Assembly: GCA_030602105.1 (NCBI GenBank)
Contig: JAUWAK010000005.1
Span: 1-20,533 of the forward strand
Direction: 5' to 3'
DNA length: 20,533 bases
Source of the DNA: Candidatus Aerophobota bacterium
GTDB taxonomy: Bacteria > Aerophobota > Aerophobia > Aerophobales > AE-B3A
A model generated the notes under the pieces. That model was not told the origin of the DNA and made no database searches. It saw only the letters and a program-made list of their open reading frames with translations. The translations under genes and the position numbers were made by a program. Below are positions 14,667 to 20,533 of the stretch, one piece after another (position 1 is the first letter of the stretch; each line of letters starts with the position of its first letter).

Positions 14667-15659
14667 TTATGATTGAATCCAGCTCATCATTCCCCTGAGC
14701 TTTCTGCCCACTTTCTCTACCAAATGCTGGGCATCTTTTTTGGCCAGTGCATTGAAAACTGGTCTCGAGGCCGAGTTTTCCAGGATCCATTCTCGGGCAA
14801 ATTCTCCCGACTGGATCTCAGAGAGTATCTTTTTCATCTCACCTTTAGTCTCTTCAGTAATAATACGGGGCCCCCGGGTGAGATCTCCATATTCGGCGGT
14901 GTTACTTATGGCTGACCTCATTCCTGCCAGCCCACTCTCATACAAGAGATCCACGATGAGCTTGAGCTCATGCAAACATTCAAAATAGGCCATCTCTGGT
15001 TGATAGCCAGCCTCTACTAAGATTTCAAAACCTGCCTTAATAAGAGAGGTTGCTCCTCCGCAAAGGACAACCTGCTCCCCAAATAGGTCGGTTTCGGTCT
15101 CTTCTCGAAAGGTGGTCTCGATGACTCCGGCCCTTGTTCCTCCGATCCCTTTGGCATAAGCTAGACCCAACTCTTTAGCCCTACCGGTCGCGTCCTGATA
15201 CACAGCCAAGAGACACGGAATCCCCTTTTTCTCTATATACATCCTCCTGAGAAGGAGACCGGGACCCTTAGGGGCCACCATAAATACATCTACTCCAGCC
15301 GGCGGAATAATCTGGTCAAAATGGATGTTAAATCCGTGGGAAAAACCCAGAGCCATACCCTCTTTAAGATAGCTGCATATATCTTCCCGGTAAAGCTCAG
15401 CTTGAAGCTCATCGGGAACCAGAATTTGAATAACGTCTGCGTTTCTGGCGACTTCGCTTGCACTTCTTACCTCAAAGCCATTTTCTTGGGCTTTTTTCCA
15501 ATTGGGGCATCCTTCCACCTCTCCCACTATGACCTTAACCCCACTGTCGCGAAGGTTCTGTGCTTGTGCATGGCCTTGACTTCCATATCCTATGATGGCG
15601 ACGGTTTTCTTCTTTAGAACCTCCAAATTTGCATCCTTCTCATAGTAGATTTTTGCCAT
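14667..15659 (-). CDS. ilvC: Ketol-acid reductoisomerase, class I, with an NADH-type cofactor loop
   Basis: IlvC isomerises and reduces acetolactate or acetohydroxybutyrate in branched-chain amino acid synthesis. At 330 residues it is the short class I type. The Rossmann motif is GYGSQGHAQAQNL (24-36). Active-site features are GFSHGFNIH (His108), APKGPG (Lys131), EETETDLFGEQ and ECLHELKLIVDL with the acidic metal ligands, and SNTAEYGD. The cofactor loop after strand beta2 reads VGEVEGCPNW (45-54). Typical NADPH enzymes read like VGLRPGSxSW there, so the Arg and both Ser that hold the 2'-phosphate are replaced by Val48, Cys51 and Asn53, with Glu47 and Glu49 added. This points to NADH use (inference). 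AGGAGG stands 6 nt before the ATG. Confidence 0.96.
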   Translation of the reverse strand: MAKIYYEKDANLEVLKKKTVAIIGYGSQGHAQAQNLRDSGVKVIVGEVEGCPNWKKAQENGFEVRSASEVARNADVIQILVPDELQAELYREDICSYLKEGMALGFSHGFNIHFDQIIPPAGVDVFMVAPKGPGLLLRRMYIEKKGIPCLLAVYQDATGRAKELGLAYAKGIGGTRAGVIETTFREETETDLFGEQVVLCGGATSLIKAGFEILVEAGYQPEMAYFECLHELKLIVDLLYESGLAGMRSAISNTAEYGDLTRGPRIITEETKGEMKKILSEIQSGEFAREWILENSASRPVFNALAKKDAQHLVEKVGRKLRGMMSWIQS

Positions 15660-15693
15660 TAAAAGCCTCCTTGGTTTTTTCCTGTCTTTTCCG

Positions 15694-16569
15694 TCAATAG
15701 ATAGGAGTTCCCTCCACCAGAGTATGCTGGCGAAACTTCTTTATGAGTTTCTTGGTGACGGGTCCTGCCTTTCCCTCGCCAATGACTTTTCCATCCACTT
15801 TGGCCACCGGGATTATTTCAGCCCCGGTGCCGGTGAGGAAACACTCCTGGCAAGAATGAAGCATGAACGGTGTGAAGGTCTCTTCCCTAACGGATATCCC
15901 CTCTTTTTTGGCTAGTTCGATGACTGCGTCTCGGGTAATTCCTCTTAAGATCCCTATCCAGGTGGGCGGGGTAAGGAGCTCGCCATCTTTGACCACAAAT
16001 ATATTGTCAGCCGTTCCTTCAGCTACATACCCATCCTGGCTCAGCATAATGCCTTCCCCCATTCCCTGGAGGTTTGCCTCCATTTTTGCCAGGATGTTGT
16101 TGAGATAGTTCAAAGATTTGATTCTGGCATTGAGAGCGGAAGGAGGAATCCTCCGGGTGGAGACAACCACCACCTCTAACCCTTTCTTATAGAGATCCTC
16201 AGGATATAAACTAATTCTATCGGCAATGATGATAACGCTAGAACGGGGACACTTGCGAGGATCCAATCCAAGATCCCCTTTTCCCCGGGAGACCACAAGG
16301 CGAATATAAGCATCCTTGAGTTTGTTGCGCCTTAGGGTTTCCAGGATTTTTTCTCTAAGCTCATCTCTGGACAGGGAAATGGTCAGGTTGATGGCTCGGG
16401 CAGAATCCCAGACCCGACTGAGGTGCTCTTCCAGTTTGAATACCCTGCCGTTGTACGCCCTGATTCCCTCGAATACTCCATCTCCATAGAGGAATCCATG
16501 GTCAAAAACGGAAATTTTTGCATCTTTTTCCGGAAGGAATTCTCCATCAATATAGACCCATCTTTCCAC
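15694..16569 (-). CDS. ilvE: Branched-chain amino acid aminotransferase (fold-type IV PLP enzyme)
   Basis: IlvE transfers amino groups between glutamate and the keto acids of leucine, isoleucine and valine, using PLP. The 291-residue protein has DHGFLYGDGVFEGIRAYNGR (23-42), the arginine-rich IRLVVSRGKGDLGLDP stretch, the PLP-lysine segment ARIKSLNYLNNILAKMEA, and the phosphate-binding EGTADNIFVVKDG and LTGTGAEIIPV motifs. Length and motif order match the bacterial family; D-amino acid transaminase is the main alternative, but the EGIRAYNGR and neighbouring ilvCN genes favour IlvE. The start is a GTG at 16569 with AGGAGGGG 5 nt upstream. It is followed by ilvC after 34 bp. The 113-bp gap to lysS shows no convincing promoter or leader. 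Confidence 0.94.
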   Translation of the reverse strand: MERWVYIDGEFLPEKDAKISVFDHGFLYGDGVFEGIRAYNGRVFKLEEHLSRVWDSARAINLTISLSRDELREKILETLRRNKLKDAYIRLVVSRGKGDLGLDPRKCPRSSVIIIADRISLYPEDLYKKGLEVVVVSTRRIPPSALNARIKSLNYLNNILAKMEANLQGMGEGIMLSQDGYVAEGTADNIFVVKDGELLTPPTWIGILRGITRDAVIELAKKEGISVREETFTPFMLHSCQECFLTGTGAEIIPVAKVDGKVIGEGKAGPVTKKLIKKFRQHTLVEGTPIY

Positions 16570-16682
16570 TTCCCCCTCCTTATGCTGGTTTTCTTCTCTA
16601 GACCCGAATTTTGGTGGGCACGATGCTAATAAAACTATGGACCTTTTCTCATGCTCTCCGATCCTCGTCTAATGGATACTCG

Positions 16683-18143
16683 TCACCCTTCTTCACTGCT
16701 TTTACTTTTGAGCTGAGGAAAGAGAATTACCTGTCGAATAGAAACAGAGTCGGTAAGAAGCATAACCAGTCTGTCTATTCCTATTCCCAGACCTCCAGTG
16801 GGAGGCATCCCGTATTCCAGAGCCTCCAGGAAATCCTCATCCATTGATCCCTTCCCAGCTTCAGTTTCGGCAAATCTAGCTCTCTGTTCGATGGGATCGT
16901 TCAACTCTGAATAAGCGTTTCCGATTTCCTGTCTTCCCATAAATACTTCAAAACGTTCTACCAAGGAAGGATCCTCTTTTTTCCTCTTGGCTAGAGGAGA
17001 TGTCGCAACCGGATAGTCCACGATGAAGGTAGGTTGAACCAACTTGGGTACCACCTGATGGTCAAGGAGATGCTCCAGTATCTGGGCACCTGTCAGTCCC
17101 TCGACATTTAAGCCTACCTCAGAGGCTGCTGCTCTTACCTCAACCTCATTCTTGAGATTCACCTCCAGATTTCCTATCTCTTTGAGGGCCTGGATGAAAG
17201 TCATCCTCTTCCAGGGGGAGGAAAGATGTATCCTCTCTTTCTGGTAGCTTATCTCAAGAGTTCCCTTAATTTGTTTGGCTACCCACTGAATAAGCTCCTC
17301 AGTAAGCTTCATCATCTCCTCATACCCATCGTAGGCTGAGTAAACCTCCAACATAGTAAACTCCGGGTTATGGAGCCGATCTATTCCCTCATTTCTGAAG
17401 TTTCTGTTAAGCTCGTAGACTTTCTCCATCCCTCCCACGATTAGTTTCTTTAGGTAGAGCTCCGGAGCGATGCGAAGGTAAAGATCCTCATTCAGAGCCC
17501 TGTGGTGGGTGCGGAATGGCCTTGCTGTGGCTCCCCCAGGAAGAGGCTGCATCATAGGTGTCTCCACTTCCAGAAATCCCCTCTCATTCAAGAAGTTCCT
17601 TACGGTGTTAATTATGGCTCCTCTCTGAAGGAAAATATCTCGTACCCCGGGATTGGCAATAAGGTCAAGGTAGCGTTTGCGGTAACGAAGCTCTACATCC
17701 TGGAGTCCATGCCACTTTTCCGGAAGAGGCCTAAGAGACTTTGCCAGGAGGAGGAAATCGAAGGTTTCGACAGTTAGCTCGCCACTCTTCGTCTTAAAGA
17801 CTTTTCCCTTTACCCCTATAATGTCACCGATGTCAAGCTTTTGAAATAAAGGATACCTTTTCTTGAGTCGGTCTTCTCGGGCATAGATCTGGATTCTTTC
17901 TGTTCTGTCCTTCAGATCAGCAAAACTCGTTTTCCCATGTCCCCGTAAGGCAACAATCCTCCCCGCCAGAGAAACCTTGGTTTCTCTTTTTTCACCTGCC
18001 TTCAGATCCTCGTGGCTATTCCTCACCCACTCGATAGAGTGTCTGGGGCCAAATCTGGCTGAATATGGATCTTCGTCTTTTTCGATCCACCAACGCAGTT
18101 TCGTTTTTCTTTCCTCTAGCAATCTATCTTTTGAGGATTCCAT
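16683..18143 (-). CDS. lysS: Lysyl-tRNA synthetase, class II
   Basis: LysS charges tRNA-Lys with lysine. The 486-residue protein has an N-terminal OB-fold anticodon-binding domain (about 50-150; VSLAGRIVALRGHGKTSFADL) and a class II catalytic core. Motif 1 is around RGAIINTVRNFLNERGFLEVETP, motif 2 is FRNEGIDRLHNPEFTMLE, and motif 3 is GIGIDRLVMLLTD near the C-terminus. The ARFAETEAGKGSMDEDFLEALEYGMPPTGG segment is typical of LysS. The length is normal. It is the first gene of the minus-strand run, with a promoter candidate 75-100 bp upstream. A modest GAAGG ribosome-binding site precedes the ATG at 18143. No T-box or lysine riboswitch was recognised in its leader of about 68 nt. Confidence 0.97.
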   Translation of the reverse strand: MESSKDRLLEERKTKLRWWIEKDEDPYSARFGPRHSIEWVRNSHEDLKAGEKRETKVSLAGRIVALRGHGKTSFADLKDRTERIQIYAREDRLKKRYPLFQKLDIGDIIGVKGKVFKTKSGELTVETFDFLLLAKSLRPLPEKWHGLQDVELRYRKRYLDLIANPGVRDIFLQRGAIINTVRNFLNERGFLEVETPMMQPLPGGATARPFRTHHRALNEDLYLRIAPELYLKKLIVGGMEKVYELNRNFRNEGIDRLHNPEFTMLEVYSAYDGYEEMMKLTEELIQWVAKQIKGTLEISYQKERIHLSSPWKRMTFIQALKEIGNLEVNLKNEVEVRAAASEVGLNVEGLTGAQILEHLLDHQVVPKLVQPTFIVDYPVATSPLAKRKKEDPSLVERFEVFMGRQEIGNAYSELNDPIEQRARFAETEAGKGSMDEDFLEALEYGMPPTGGLGIGIDRLVMLLTDSVSIRQVILFPQLKSKSSEEG

Positions 18144-18217
18144 GGCTGGCCTTCAAAGTAGCAAGGTGTTCTTCATTCTTCGATCAGCGAAATTCTCAAG
18201 TTCGGATGATGAGAGAT

Positions 18218-18245
18218 ATTCTATATGAATCTGGTGGTTTGTCAA
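18218..18245 (-). promoter_or_regulatory. Candidate promoter for lysS (head of the minus-strand run)
   Basis: TTGACA (18240-18245) and TAGAAT (18218-18223) on the minus strand are separated by 16 bp: one perfect and one five-of-six match. A strongly A/T-rich stretch just upstream (about 18260-18310) could act as an UP element. The start would be near 18211, leaving a leader of about 68 nt. Confidence 0.65.
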
Positions 18246-18372
18246 AACAAAGGATGATTTCAGCGCTTTCCATATTTCTGTATTTCTATTTTTCTTTAAC
18301 TCATTATTTTTGCGTGAAGGCCACATAATTTGGTAAAGTTGAGAAAGAAAACTTAAGAAACATTGATGTTGG

Positions 18373-18400
18373 TTGACAGATGAGGGAACAATGCTAAAAT
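18373..18400 (+). promoter_or_regulatory. Candidate promoter for the small transcript / thrC leader
   Basis: TTGACA (18373-18378) is followed after 16 bp by TAAAAT (18395-18400), a perfect -35 and a five-of-six -10. Transcription would start near 18407. This promoter diverges from the lysS promoter about 130 bp away. The only gene-free stretch longer than 300 bp in the window is 18144-18652; it holds these two promoters, the small transcript and its terminator, and a short hairpin before thrC. Confidence 0.7.
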
Positions 18401-18406
18401 GCTGGG

Positions 18407-18520
18407 GACGACCAGCAGGCGGGGGGAAGAGAATGAAGCTAGCTGAGGAGGTCAGGCTAGGTAATCTTTCCCACAAGGATAAGAAGAGGGGTAAGTTCTA
18501 TCTCACTTATCCCTTTTTTT
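18407..18520 (+). ncRNA. Predicted structured small RNA or attenuator leader upstream of thrC
   Basis: A promoter (18373-18400) and an intrinsic terminator (18488-18520) bracket about 110 nt. GGGGAAGA (18423-18430) pairs over 8 bp with TCTTTCCC (18465-18472, one G-U). Inside it, CTAGCTGA (18439-18446) pairs with TCA-G-GCTAG (18452-18460, one bulged G), closing a GGAGG loop. GGATAAG (18477-18483) can compete with the terminator's 5' arm for CTTATCC. GGA motifs, one in the loop, recall RNAs that bind CsrA-type proteins, but that is speculative. I recognise no known RNA family: SRP, 6S, tmRNA, T-box and common riboswitch cores were looked for and not seen. A 32-codon ORF overlaps it, so a translated leader is a competing reading. 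Confidence 0.5.
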
Positions 18521-18531
18521 CAAATATCTAA
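18433..18531 (+). CDS. Possible 32-residue leader peptide
   Basis: An ATG 26 nt after the predicted transcript start, behind a GGGGGGAAGAG purine run, opens a 32-codon frame beginning MKLAEEVRLGNLSHKDKK. The frame runs through both stems and the terminator and stops at TAA 18529-18531. The end is rich in aromatic codons (F-Y-L-T-Y-P-F-F), but the Phe codons come from the terminator T-run and only one Thr codon is present, so classical Thr-codon attenuation of thrC is not supported. The frame may be accidental. Confidence 0.25.
   Translation: MKLAEEVRLGNLSHKDKKRGKFYLTYPFFSNI
18488..18520 (+). terminator. Rho-independent terminator of the small transcript
   Basis: GGGGTAAGT (18488-18496) pairs with ACTTATCCC (18505-18513), nine pairs with one G-U and an 8-nt loop, and is followed immediately by seven T (18514-18520). 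This is a textbook intrinsic terminator about 130 bp upstream of thrC, so thrC needs read-through or its own promoter. Confidence 0.8.
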
Positions 18532-18602
18532 ACCTCCAGCGACTCAGTTACTCTGTGCATTTTTATAGAACCGGCAAGAGAAGCCTACCGGCGAAACTCA
18601 CA

Positions 18603-18615
18603 CCCCGTCGCGGGG
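18603..18615 (+). other. Short GC hairpin before thrC
   Basis: CCCCG-TCG-CGGGG is a perfect 5-bp hairpin 37 bp upstream of the thrC ATG, followed by a pyrimidine-rich stretch rather than a T-run. Two copies of ACCGGC (17 bp apart, about 18571-18593) precede it. It may affect thrC translation or be part of a regulatory site; the role is unknown. Confidence 0.4.
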
Positions 18616-18652
18616 ATTCTTATTCTCTTCAAAAGGTGATGAGGAAGTGGCT

Positions 18653-19780
18653 ATGGAGCTTTGGTGTCGTGCCTGCCGGAGGAAATACGGAATCAATGAG
18701 CCTATTTGGCGATGCGGGTGTGGCTCGCCGCTGGATGTTCGCATTGATTCTCAGTTTCCCCGCGATAGAATAGTGAAAAGGAGACCGAACCTCTGGAGAT
18801 ACCGGGAGGCTTTACCTCTGGAGGATGAGGTAAGAGTGGTTAGCTTTGATGAGGGCTTCACTCCTCTCATTTTTCGGAACTTCAAGGGCTTCCAGGTCGC
18901 TTTCAAATTGGAATACCTCTTTCCTACCGGTTCTTTCAAAGATCGTGGAGCCAGCCTGTTGGTAAGCAAGGTGAGGGAGCTAGGGATTCAGGAGGTGGTG
19001 GAAGATTCTTCCGGTAATGCCGCAGCAGCTATAGCTGCCTATTGTGCTGCCTCCGGGATAACCTGTCACATCTATGTACCGGAAACTGCCTCATTCAGTA
19101 AACTGACCCAGATAAGGATGTATGGAGCCAGGTTGGTGAAAGTCCCTGGGTCAAGGCAGGATACAGCCAGGGCAGCCTTTGAAGCTGCAGAAAAAAGCTA
19201 TTATGCTAGCCATTATTGGAACCCTTTCTTTTTCCAGGGTACCAAGACCTTTGCCTTTGAGGTCTGGGAGCAACTAGGATTCAGGGTTCCCCATAACCTC
19301 GTCATTCCGGTGGGCCATGGTACTCTCCTGTTAGGTGCCCATTTTGGCTTCCAGGAACTCAAGGCCTCGGGAATGGTCAAAGAAACTCCCCGGATTTTTG
19401 CTGTTCAATCGGAGAACTGCTGCCCTCTCTTTCGAGTATTTCATGAGGGTCTTACTTACTTACCTCAAATTGTCGAAAAGGAGAGCCTGGCTGAAGGAAT
19501 CGGCATCAGTCAGCCCCTTCGCTGGAAACAGATCCTCGAAGCGGTAAAATCATCACAGGGGACATTCCTAAAGGTCTCTGAGGAGGAAATCGTAAGTTCC
19601 CTGAGGGAACTATCGCATCAAGGCTTTTTCCTGGAACCTACCTCGGCCGTGGCTCCTGCGGCTCTAGCTCAGCTCGTCAAGAGGGAATTGGTTCATTCTT
19701 CCGAACTTAGCGTGGTGCCTCTGACAGGGACGGGACTGAAGGCGGCTGATAAGATCGCCTCCAAGGTCCTTGATCTTTGA
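18653..19780 (+). CDS. thrC: Threonine synthase-like PLP-dependent enzyme
   Basis: Threonine synthase converts O-phosphohomoserine to threonine with PLP (fold type II). The 375-residue protein begins with a zinc-ribbon-like segment (Cys5, Cys8, Cys21, Cys23), followed by the PLP-lysine motif PTGSFKDRGA (Lys96), the substrate-phosphate loop EDSSGNAAAAIAAYCA, the cofactor loop PVGHGTLLLG, and a C-terminal PLTGTGLKAADK. The ATG at 18653 is preferred over a GTG two codons upstream because GAGGA lies 7 nt before it but only 1 nt before the GTG. The family also contains proteins whose substrate is unproven, so the PLP fold is certain and the exact reaction is likely but not shown. No hom or thrB gene is next to it. 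It lies on the plus strand, divergent from lysS. Confidence 0.82.
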   Translation: MELWCRACRRKYGINEPIWRCGCGSPLDVRIDSQFPRDRIVKRRPNLWRYREALPLEDEVRVVSFDEGFTPLIFRNFKGFQVAFKLEYLFPTGSFKDRGASLLVSKVRELGIQEVVEDSSGNAAAAIAAYCAASGITCHIYVPETASFSKLTQIRMYGARLVKVPGSRQDTARAAFEAAEKSYYASHYWNPFFFQGTKTFAFEVWEQLGFRVPHNLVIPVGHGTLLLGAHFGFQELKASGMVKETPRIFAVQSENCCPLFRVFHEGLTYLPQIVEKESLAEGIGISQPLRWKQILEAVKSSQGTFLKVSEEEIVSSLRELSHQGFFLEPTSAVAPAALAQLVKRELVHSSELSVVPLTGTGLKAADKIASKVLDL

Positions 19781-19915
19781 GGACAGTATTACATTTAAGA
19801 GATTTATACGGGCATCGAGTGACTTTCCCCGAAGGAGCATTATAGCAGCTACTTTGATATTCTTGAGATAGTAGAACCCAAGAAATACAAGGACAAAATA
19901 GAGGATAGTGCAGCC

Positions 19916-20533
19916 ATGAGATACCGTGATCTTATCAAAGAGATAGAGGACGGAACAGTTGCCTCTGCCTATTTGTTCGAAGGAGAGGAAGGCTATTTTA
20001 AAGAAGAGGCTTTGAAGAAACTTAGAGAGGCCTTAGTCTCTCCTGGGTATGAAGATTTTGACTACGAGGACCTCTCCTGCCGGGATGCCTCCATCTCTCA
20101 TCTTTTGGAATCCATTAATATTCTTCCTTTTCGGGGAGAGAGGCGATTGGTAGTTTTGAGGGATATGGACTCCTCCTCCCCAGCCCATGGCAAAGCTCTG
20201 ACTGAATACTTGAGGAATCCGGTGCCATCTACTTGCCTGGTGGGTCTCGGAAGGAAATTTAACAGAAAAACAAAGCTTTATGGAACTTTTAGGGAAAGGG
20301 GGAAGATTGTTTCCTTCTACCCCTTGAGAGATGAAGAAGTTGTTGATTGGATCAGGGGTAGGGTGAAAAAGGAGGGAAAGAGGATCTCTCCTCAGGCAGG
20401 GATGTATCTGCAGGAAAGCGTGGGAAATGACCTTCAGAGGCTTAGGGGGGAAATTGAAAAGCTAGTTCTGTTTTCTCATCCCAAAGCCTCAATAGAGAAG
20501 GAGGATGTGGAGAACCTGGTAGGAGAAGGGAGA
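19916..20533 (+). CDS. holA: DNA polymerase III delta subunit HolA (C-terminus cut by window edge)
   Basis: HolA is the clamp-loader delta subunit that opens the beta sliding clamp. The frame is open for 206 codons and runs off the right edge; the family is about 330-345 residues. The N-terminal AAA+-like domain is recognisable: ASAYLFEGEEGYFKEEALKKL, a divergent P-loop region as expected for delta, ILPFRGERRLVVLRDMD, LRNPVPSTCLVGLG, and the lid segment ISPQAGMYLQESVGNDLQRL followed by EIEKLVLF. The ATG at 19916 has GAGGA about 10 nt upstream and gives the usual N-terminus. The same frame is open for about 31 more codons upstream without a start codon. No promoter or terminator was found in the 135-bp gap after thrC. 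Confidence 0.92.
   Translation, partial: MRYRDLIKEIEDGTVASAYLFEGEEGYFKEEALKKLREALVSPGYEDFDYEDLSCRDASISHLLESINILPFRGERRLVVLRDMDSSSPAHGKALTEYLRNPVPSTCLVGLGRKFNRKTKLYGTFRERGKIVSFYPLRDEEVVDWIRGRVKKEGKRISPQAGMYLQESVGNDLQRLRGEIEKLVLFSHPKASIEKEDVENLVGEGR

Noticed and set aside
16570..16682. Leader peptide or attenuator before ilvE (a 5-codon ATG ORF after lysS)
   Set aside because: The ORF contains no Ile, Leu or Val codons and no terminator hairpin with a T-run follows it.
18401..18416. GCTGG-GGACGA-CCAGC hairpin as part of the small RNA
   Set aside because: Its 5' arm lies between the -10 box and the predicted start near 18407, so it would not be fully transcribed; at most a DNA-level element.
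18541..18650. Possible riboswitch or T-box in front of thrC
   Set aside because: No T-box core (AGGGTGGNACCGCG) and no recognisable c-di-GMP, SAM, lysine, TPP, glycine or cobalamin riboswitch core; only a short hairpin and a hexamer repeat are visible.
1..20533. Mobile elements, CRISPR arrays, tRNA or rRNA genes, prophage or defence modules
   Set aside because: No transposase, spaced direct-repeat array, cloverleaf or defence-type gene was seen on either strand; xerC here is the chromosomal recombinase in its usual neighbourhood.

Overview
The window is a dense, chromosomal, housekeeping-type segment of an anaerobic bacterium with moderate GC content. The anaerobic reading comes from a nickel carbon monoxide dehydrogenase (cooS) with its maturation ATPase (cooC), a small two-cluster ferredoxin and an MEP-pathway IspG. 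The gene set (hslVU-xerC-topA-dprA run, accD, a TRAP/MtrB homologue) recalls Firmicutes-like or deep-branching candidate-phylum anaerobes. Nothing in the window fixes the phylum, so I leave it open.

Layout. From about 18.1 kb down to the left edge, every gene lies on the minus strand. In transcription order they are lysS, ilvE, ilvC, ilvN, dprA, a DUF2007-type small protein, topA, xerC, hslV, hslU, rpsI, mtrB (TRAP), accD, a ferredoxin, ispG, pyrG (interrupted by a frameshift), cooC and cooS (cut by the left edge). Gaps are mostly short and several genes overlap (topA/xerC, DUF2007/topA, cooC/cooS), so long co-transcribed runs are likely. A divergent intergenic region of about 500 bp (18144-18652) holds promoters in both directions and a short promoter-to-terminator unit. 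To its right, thrC and holA (cut by the right edge) are on the plus strand.

How the genes fit together. lysS, ilvE/C/N and thrC serve amino-acid supply and charging. dprA, topA, xerC and holA serve DNA processing and replication. hslVU is the ATP-dependent protease. accD, ispG and pyrG feed lipid, isoprenoid and CTP synthesis. cooCS and the ferredoxin serve CO/CO2 redox chemistry. No mobile element, CRISPR array, tRNA or rRNA gene was seen.

Most worth a second look: (1) pyrG is split at an A7 run that reads A-AAA-AAG, the classical -1 slippery heptamer, and its two parts also overlap as ATGA with a ribosome-binding-like sequence upstream; (2) a complete TRAP (MtrB) protein, preceded by GAG/UAG triplets at TRAP-like spacing that run into its own ribosome-binding site; (3) a ketol-acid reductoisomerase whose NADPH-phosphate loop has lost the usual Arg/Ser residues and gained acidic ones; (4) a structured transcript of about 110 nt, or attenuator leader, upstream of thrC; (5) a 13-bp perfect inverted repeat and a 28-codon ORF with a strong ribosome-binding site in front of cooC.
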